Origin: Tetracladium setigerum
Taxonomy: Eukaryota > Ascomycota > Leotiomycetes > Helotiales
DNA length: 64,000 nt
Assembly (NCBI GenBank): GCA_031472005.1
Contig: PZJY01000011.1
Coordinates: 1,798,001 to 1,862,000 of the forward strand
Direction: 5' to 3'
Below, in pieces: positions 58,254 through 64,000 of this stretch. The notes beneath the pieces were generated by a model that was not told the origin of the DNA, made no database searches, and saw nothing but the letters and a program-made list of their open reading frames with translations. Position 1 is the stretch's first letter; each line of letters begins with the position of its first letter. The translations under genes were made by a program, and so were the position numbers.

Positions 58254-59735
58254 TCAGGTATTGTTCTTTTGCAAGTTCCCCAGAAATGTCACCAATACTG
58301 CACAATAGGTGGCCGTACCTACGAAGACTTCCTTGTCACCTGCGTCCGTGAGAAGGGATATTTGGACGGAAAAGATGAAGACGAAAGCAAGGACGACCAC
58401 AGCCATACACCCCCTACTCATCGATGTCAAGAGGAAGAGAATGACGGGAATAAACAAAACCAGGACTGCAAAGAAGACGACCATGAGGCGGGCAAACATA
58501 TTGATGCGGGCTTTACAGTAGAACTCTACCGCTGAGTCTTTGCTTTTCTGTAGCTGTTTTCCCGTTTTAAAGAACCGCTTTTACCACCCGCGCATTAGTA
58601 GGTGCTTTGATGACTATCTAGAAATACTCGGATAGGTTGAGAAATTGGGTACCCATGCCTTAAAAAAAGAATTTGGCCCGCCATCAAGATGTCGGAGGAT
58701 GAAAACCTCGAAGCGGTTTCGCCTTGGAGGAACTAGAGACACAAAATCATCCGGGTGAAAGATCCAGTCGAATTCATGGTCGTCAAGCGGCTTGTTTGCC
58801 CAGATCCATTTGAAAAGACTGTCGTGATCTCGTGCTGGTGTCTGGTTCAGCGCCTTGAGGGATCCAAATTTGATGAGCAGCGTATCTAAAGAGCATGTAA
58901 GTTTAGATTTCCACTCTTGTAAGCACAGATGGCACAGATGGCACAAAATGTACGTACCATACGCAATCAACTCTTTCTCCAATCGCTCTTGAAGTTCAAT
59001 CTTCGTGGTATCAAGTCCATCCTCGTGGTATCTATTTTTCAATCGCCAATTAGTGGCCTCGCCCCCTTTTCATCGCTTGAATCTAGATCCCGGAGCTGTG
59101 TTTCCATTTCTGTAAGGTTACTCATGTGGATAGCAAGTAGTCTGGCATGGCAAAGACCGAATTTTCTATAGATCGCAAAGGAGTCACTACTTTCCATGAA
59201 CGCCGCAAGTCTAGGCCAACCATCAGGATGGCTCTCATCTATTGGGCACATTAGTAACAATGATTGAAAACACAAACAGCGAACTCTCTTACAGCACATG
59301 GTGTGAAACTGGGAGTAGCCAGCCTGATAATCATCGGGAGATACTCTCGGTAAGTTCTGCTGGGCAGACTCCTGGACGGACAGATGTCTTCTCCGACTGA
59401 GGCATCCTGACCATGTTGAAGGCCGAGTTTGAGCGTCTAAAAATTACGTTACGACTGTAGTTTGGTGGGCTTGCATTACTTAGCGACTTTCCTACACCAT
59501 CGTAACCATGCAGTTCGAAAGATTCGCCCACCACACCACCTGCCAAGGTGCTGTCTGAACTGTGTAGGGAGGAGCGTAAAGAGAGCGTTGTCCTCGCTTT
59601 GGGAGGCTGTCTAGCACCGGATATGTCGCATAAGCCAAGCTGAAGGCCTTGTTCCGCCTGATTGTACGGATCGATACATGATGGATTATTAGACGAATGA
59701 TTTCGTCTCAGCGTCGGAACAGATTCTTGAGACAT
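58254..59735 (-). pseudogene. DUF6594 membrane protein, one-base frameshift in a C5/G5 run
   Basis: DUF6594 proteins are common in filamentous fungi, end in two or three membrane helices, and have no known role. Exons 59735-59412, 59371-59293, 59238-58958, 58885-58653 and 58547-58254 give about 403 codons. Visible parts: a Ser-rich N-terminus, PDGWPRLAAFMESSDSFAIYR, RLLAIHMSNLTEMETQLRDLD, LIAYDTLLIKFGSLKALNQTP, WIWANKPL, a DDFVSLVPP segment, and the helical end (MFARLMVVFFAVLVLFIPVI, AVVVLAFVFIFSV, YCAVLVTFLG). The frame slips by one base between SSDEKG and GEATNWRL, at the run 59062-59066. Exon 1-2 splicing (a 40-base intron) is less certain than the rest. Confidence 0.75.
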
Positions 59736-62700
59736 TAGTAGAACTTTATGTATCACTGTGGGGCTAGCAGGACGTGGTGGCAAAAGCCTTAGCTATATAG
59801 AATTTGACACCCAGAGAGAGATCTCTTATTCCTAGTTGCTCTTACATCTCAAGGGTGTCCTCCGCAGTGCAGCTTGCATTGCCAACAGTGCTGATTGCCA
59901 ACAAGGCAGACTCTGAGTTTGGGGGAAATGCCATGTGGAAGAGACATCCCCAACGCCCGATCTCTGTACTTTTCTAGAAAGCCAAGACACACCTACTTGT
60001 AATATGTTAAAACAACAAGAAGAAAGAGTCACGTGTGCGTCATTGGCCGTTGAACCAGGAGTTCATTCGTTCTTTTCCACTGCGCAGGCAAACTCGGCCT
60101 TAGCGAGGCAACAAGAACAAGACAACGAGAACGAGACGAGACAACAAGCTGCGGGCGAATATTAAGCGAAAATTGAGAACATCAAAAACCCAGTCAAATT
60201 CCTCTAGGTAGGTACAATAGATTTCTAGTCCCTAAATGGAATTCAAAACATTTATGAATTAGATAAAAATATAGGTAGATCTCATAAGTCATCATCTCAA
60301 TTTTTATCTTGATGATTATGTGGTGTTGAGGTCTTCGTTGAGCCAGAGATTGAACTCAGGATTTTTATCATGATGCCTTGGTTGCCTTGGTTGCCTTGGG
60401 TCAGGCATCCTGAAAATCCATCCTGATTATTGCCAAGCGGCGCCCTGGGCTCCACTATTTGGCCACTTTGATTGGTCTATTGAGGTCTCAGATTCATCCT
60501 CAATTTCGCCCTCGCCCTTACGCCCTGATGTTGTGCGTCGAAAATGGAAATGAGGCACTCGATGATTTTGAGCCTCGTTACTGAACAAGGACGAGAAAAT
60601 AACAATTAGGACGAGTAAACAAGAGCTAGTTGAGGCTTCCTCCACAAATTAAGTAGCATTTTAGAGAATAGAATATGCGATCAAACTGGACAAAGCAAGA
60701 ACCCACTTTTTGGTTCACTCCAAATACTTCTGAAGGTCGATTTAGTAACACCAGTGTCACGTGGGAGATCAACATAGCCTTGCAATGCAATGTTTGGCTT
60801 TCAAAAATGCATACAGAGTATGACAATCTTCAATCCATTCATTACCCAGCGCACTGTTTTATTGAAAGTCCTGAAAGAACCGCCATTCTCTTACGCATCA
60901 TTCAAACCAGCCAACAGCATACCACTGAGCATTCCAGCTACCTTCATCATGGGTCTTCTCACTAGCATTCATGATGGTACCCAGCCTCGTTCAACCAAAT
61001 GTGTCCTATCCTACAACCGAACCATACAATACTTATGTACGTTCTGGATTCCTACATGCAATCGCATCTGGAGTTTGGTAGAGATACTAATAGCAGCAGC
61101 AACGGCAGAGCATTAAACAGATATCCAAATCAATCGACGCTCTCTGTCCACTCGAATATGCAAACGACCAGATCACCCACTTGCAGCTGCCCACTCGGAA
61201 TATGTGTCTACACACTTGTCGGCAGTGCTAGGCTGCCTCTCCGTCTACGACATGGGAATATGTTCCGACAAATACAAATTGGATACTCGCTAGAAATGAC
61301 AACGAAGTAATACTCCTTTCTCACCTGCGAAGCTATCCGCAAGCGTAACCGCCAGGAAACACTTTCCTCGTCTTTGGGAGATCTACCAACGGTTTGCAAT
61401 TCTGCCATGCATATGGTTTCCAGAAGTATCTTGGTGCTCCTGAAGGCCTTGCAATCGAATCATTGACATTGCTCCCGTCGCATTGCGGATGCTCGGTAAC
61501 TTGTCCATCAAGTACCAGCGTGGACCTCCACTACATCGATCTTGTTCAAAGGAGACATCTCTACACCCAGCAAATTATTCGCCCGATGAAAACGCAGGAC
61601 TGCCATGCATACAGATGCGCATCATCAAGGACATATTTCGTTTGTTGACCAAAGGACCTGGGCGAAAATATCAGGGGGATGTCTGCGAAGGACCAAGACA
61701 GGCAGGTTCGAGATAGGATCGCATCTTCGGTTCATTCGCGTTCTGTGCCCTGGACACGGTCCCACGCCTCGCCCAACAGTCGTATTCAGTCGAGCCTCGA
61801 TAGCCCTCTAACCTGAGCGACGACCAATGACAGAACCTGAAAGACGGTTCGTAGCCACAGTGTTGTCGATCCAGGGAGGAAGTCTCATCGTAGCTGCGAG
61901 TGTCCGTATTCCGCGTGGACTTGACTCGGAGAAGACTCCAGATGGTCTATGATTGCCTCCCGACGAACCATATACTTGCACTGCGTCCTTGGTTGGTTGT
62001 GCGGCTTCACACTATTTCGTAGTCGGTTAGGCGACATCAGACTGCCCCGCCGTCAGCGTCAATCGTCGCGGCCGCTTGCATAGCAGCTTTACGAACATCG
62101 AGCAGCATGAGAGCAGAAGGTACACACACATACCCAGACAATCTTTTTTGGATTATGTACCTGGTGGGGAGGGAGAGGTAGATGTAAGTAGTGTGTTGTA
62201 AATTGGAGGTGGTGGTGGCGGTGGAATTTTGAATTGTGTGTTGAGATAGGATGATGGGAGTTGCGACGGCGGGAAGTCACGAGACCGACATGCCCTCGCT
62301 CGGCATTACTCGCAAGCTGATGATTTTTGGGGGGACGGGAGGAGGACGGGGGGAAGAGCTGCGCTGTTTGTCAATCCTCAGTTGTGGGAACGAAAGTTCT
62401 AATTGTCAACATGTGCGTTGGGCCATGCTATTATGCTATTTTCGGAGGTGTAGCAAAGGCAGGGGCTTCTGGAAGGAACACAGCTCTATCCACCACCACT
62501 ACCACGCCACTGGGTCTAATCGATGGTCCGCCTCCGATTCGCTCAAAACTCAGGTACTGGGGATAACTGCCGAAGAATGGGTTAGTATGCCAACTTTGAT
62601 TGTGTGCTAGTCTCGCAAAGGCGAGGAAGGAGGGACCCAACGTCACTGGGCAAAATCGAGGGTGTGATTCCGATCTGGACGGCAAAATCCACACGCAACG

Positions 62701-64000
62701 CAACAACAGCACCGCACATTCCCTCTGCATCCCAACCTTTTCCCTCCAATCTCCTCTCGATCGAACATGCCTATCACTACGGTACAATCTGGCGTTGGTG
62801 CGGGAGATCCAGGATTCTGTGGGTATCCGGTAGGTAATTGTGTGCACTGCGTGCGTATCACAAGTGTCGCCCACTGACTCTCTTCAAGGGAGGATCTGGG
62901 GGTTACAGCAGCGCCGCTGGGTCTGCAGCATTTGTGGGCAATGCGCCTGTGAAGCAGGTAAGAAAGAAGCTCGAATTATCCTGTCTCCGTTGGCCCTTCT
63001 GACGTTCTGCTTAGGGAACCACCTCTCGCCCGCCGGGCACGCAAGGAGCTTAAGAATCCCGACATCCAGCAAGGCGGAGACCACAGCATGGGTCGAGTGC
63101 AGGTGAATTCCACGAAGGATAATATGGCGTTTTGGGTTGGTGGATGTGTGTCGTTCGGTGCTCTGCCAGGTCGAATTCTCGAAAGCCACCACGATCAATC
63201 GGTCTGCGGAACAATTTGGCGAACAAGGAGTACATAGGTTATAGATATCCAACAACGCTCTGCTGGCATTGTTACGGCTGATAGAAGTTTGGCGTATATA
63301 AGAATAGACATATACCGAGATCGCAAATTTGTCCTGATGTGTAACGGTTACTGCTTGCTCGCAAGTAAACAGATAGGTGAGGTTAGTATTCGTCGAGAGA
63401 GATAGGTATATCACAGGGACGGTCTGAGATAGTTATTAGAATAATAAATATTCAATTTAAGTTATGCACGAAACTCTTCTTTAATGAAACAAATTTTATC
63501 TTATATAGAATCTTCTTGTTCTTACAATTGTTATAATTAGCAAACCTCGTATGGGAAGTCCGACGAGTGAATCATTATCTGGCATGCCAAGCTACAATGA
63601 TTCCATCTCCACGTGAATGCCGCTTAATCACTCTACTATTATAGGGAGTTCTCTAGGAGTGGTCCTAAATAGCCACTCGGCTTTGAGTACCATAATGCTC
63701 CCGAGCCTCAGGCTCCTCGTGACCTGTGATCACGTCCGTAACATGATGAGATGCATTAATATCAGTGATTCGCCAATGCCATAACCGACAAGAGTTATCT
63801 GGGGAACTGGAGTTGGTGCCTTCTTCTCCGAGCTGTTACGGTAGAAAACTACGAGGTGATGGCTTCTGAGAGATGCAGTGATTGGCCGCCCCCTTCTCAA
63901 AATGTTAGCAACTTCAATAATTAACTCCTCTATCTGCTTTCCTCCAAACGTTTAGCTTCTATGTCTACGAGTAAAGAAAGTAATAGTATAATAGACGATT
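59736..64000. other. Right-end region without a confident gene
   Basis: 4.3 kb. Islands of protein-like sequence broken by stops occur on the plus strand around 61090-61330 (for example THLSAVLGCLSVYDMGICS) and look like gene remnants. A short tandem run of TTGCCTTGG units lies at about 60368-60400. A small glycine-rich exon set is listed separately. The last 500 bases are AT-rich. Confidence 0.4.
62767..63053 (+). CDS. Possible C-terminal exons of a small glycine-rich protein
   Basis: Three pieces, 62767-62829, 62889-62957 and 63015-63053, join in phase through two clean GT-AG introns (GTAGGT...CTTCAAG, GTAAGA...TGCTTAG). They encode a Gly/Ser/Ala-rich 56-residue stretch including SGVGAGDPGFCGYP, GGYSSAAGSAAFVGNAP and a final GTTSRPPGTQGA before TAA. 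More 5' exons may exist around 62.3-62.6 kb. No family recognised. Confidence 0.25.

Noticed and set aside
60340..60410. Possible tRNA-like B box on the minus strand
   Set aside because: Only a loose B-box match (GAGTTCAATCTC); no A box or foldable cloverleaf.

Overview
The window comes from a filamentous ascomycete (Pezizomycotina). Genes are split by many short introns (about 40-110 bases, GT-AG with CTAAC/CTGAC-like branch sites). The protein families are typical of this group: HET, Zn2Cys6, CFEM, RTA1, DUF6594, DUF7708 and GH72. The Helotiales/Leotiomycetes are a reasonable guess from the gene content, but this is only an inference. Exon joins below were worked out by hand from splice signals, reading phase and family motifs.

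The left third (1-15.6 kb) is mostly housekeeping. It holds a partial HET-domain gene at the edge, a plasma-membrane H+-ATPase (PMA1 type), an intron-containing tRNA-Leu, a YHM2-type mitochondrial citrate/oxoglutarate carrier, mitochondrial citrate synthase, and an Nrd1/Seb1-type CID+RRM transcription-termination factor. The carrier and citrate synthase lie in tandem and act on the same metabolite. A degenerate repeat family of at least eight copies fills the region upstream of the H+-ATPase.

The middle (18-32 kb) holds a GH72 (Gas/Gel) cell-wall protein that has lost its catalytic nucleophile and gained a membrane anchor with a coiled-coil tail. A DUF7708 STAND-like gene with a frameshift follows, head-to-head with a large polyQ AAA+ ATPase whose P-loop is assembled from tiny exons. 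A broken multi-pass membrane protein closes this part.

The right half (32-64 kb) is accessory in character. It has three Zn2Cys6 regulators (one a clear pseudogene), a small secreted protein with an in-frame stop, a CFEM membrane protein, a SYLF protein, an RTA1-like protein, a secreted FAD oxidoreductase, a GH3 beta-glucosidase with a homopolymer frameshift plus a displaced fragment of the same gene, a C2H2 factor and a DUF6594 membrane protein. Several non-coding repeats here differ by CpA-to-TpA type changes, as expected from repeat-induced point mutation (RIP). From 59.7 kb to the end I see no confident gene.

Single-base losses recur in otherwise well-conserved genes, mostly in G or C runs. 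They may be assembly errors as easily as real pseudogenes, and each is described separately.
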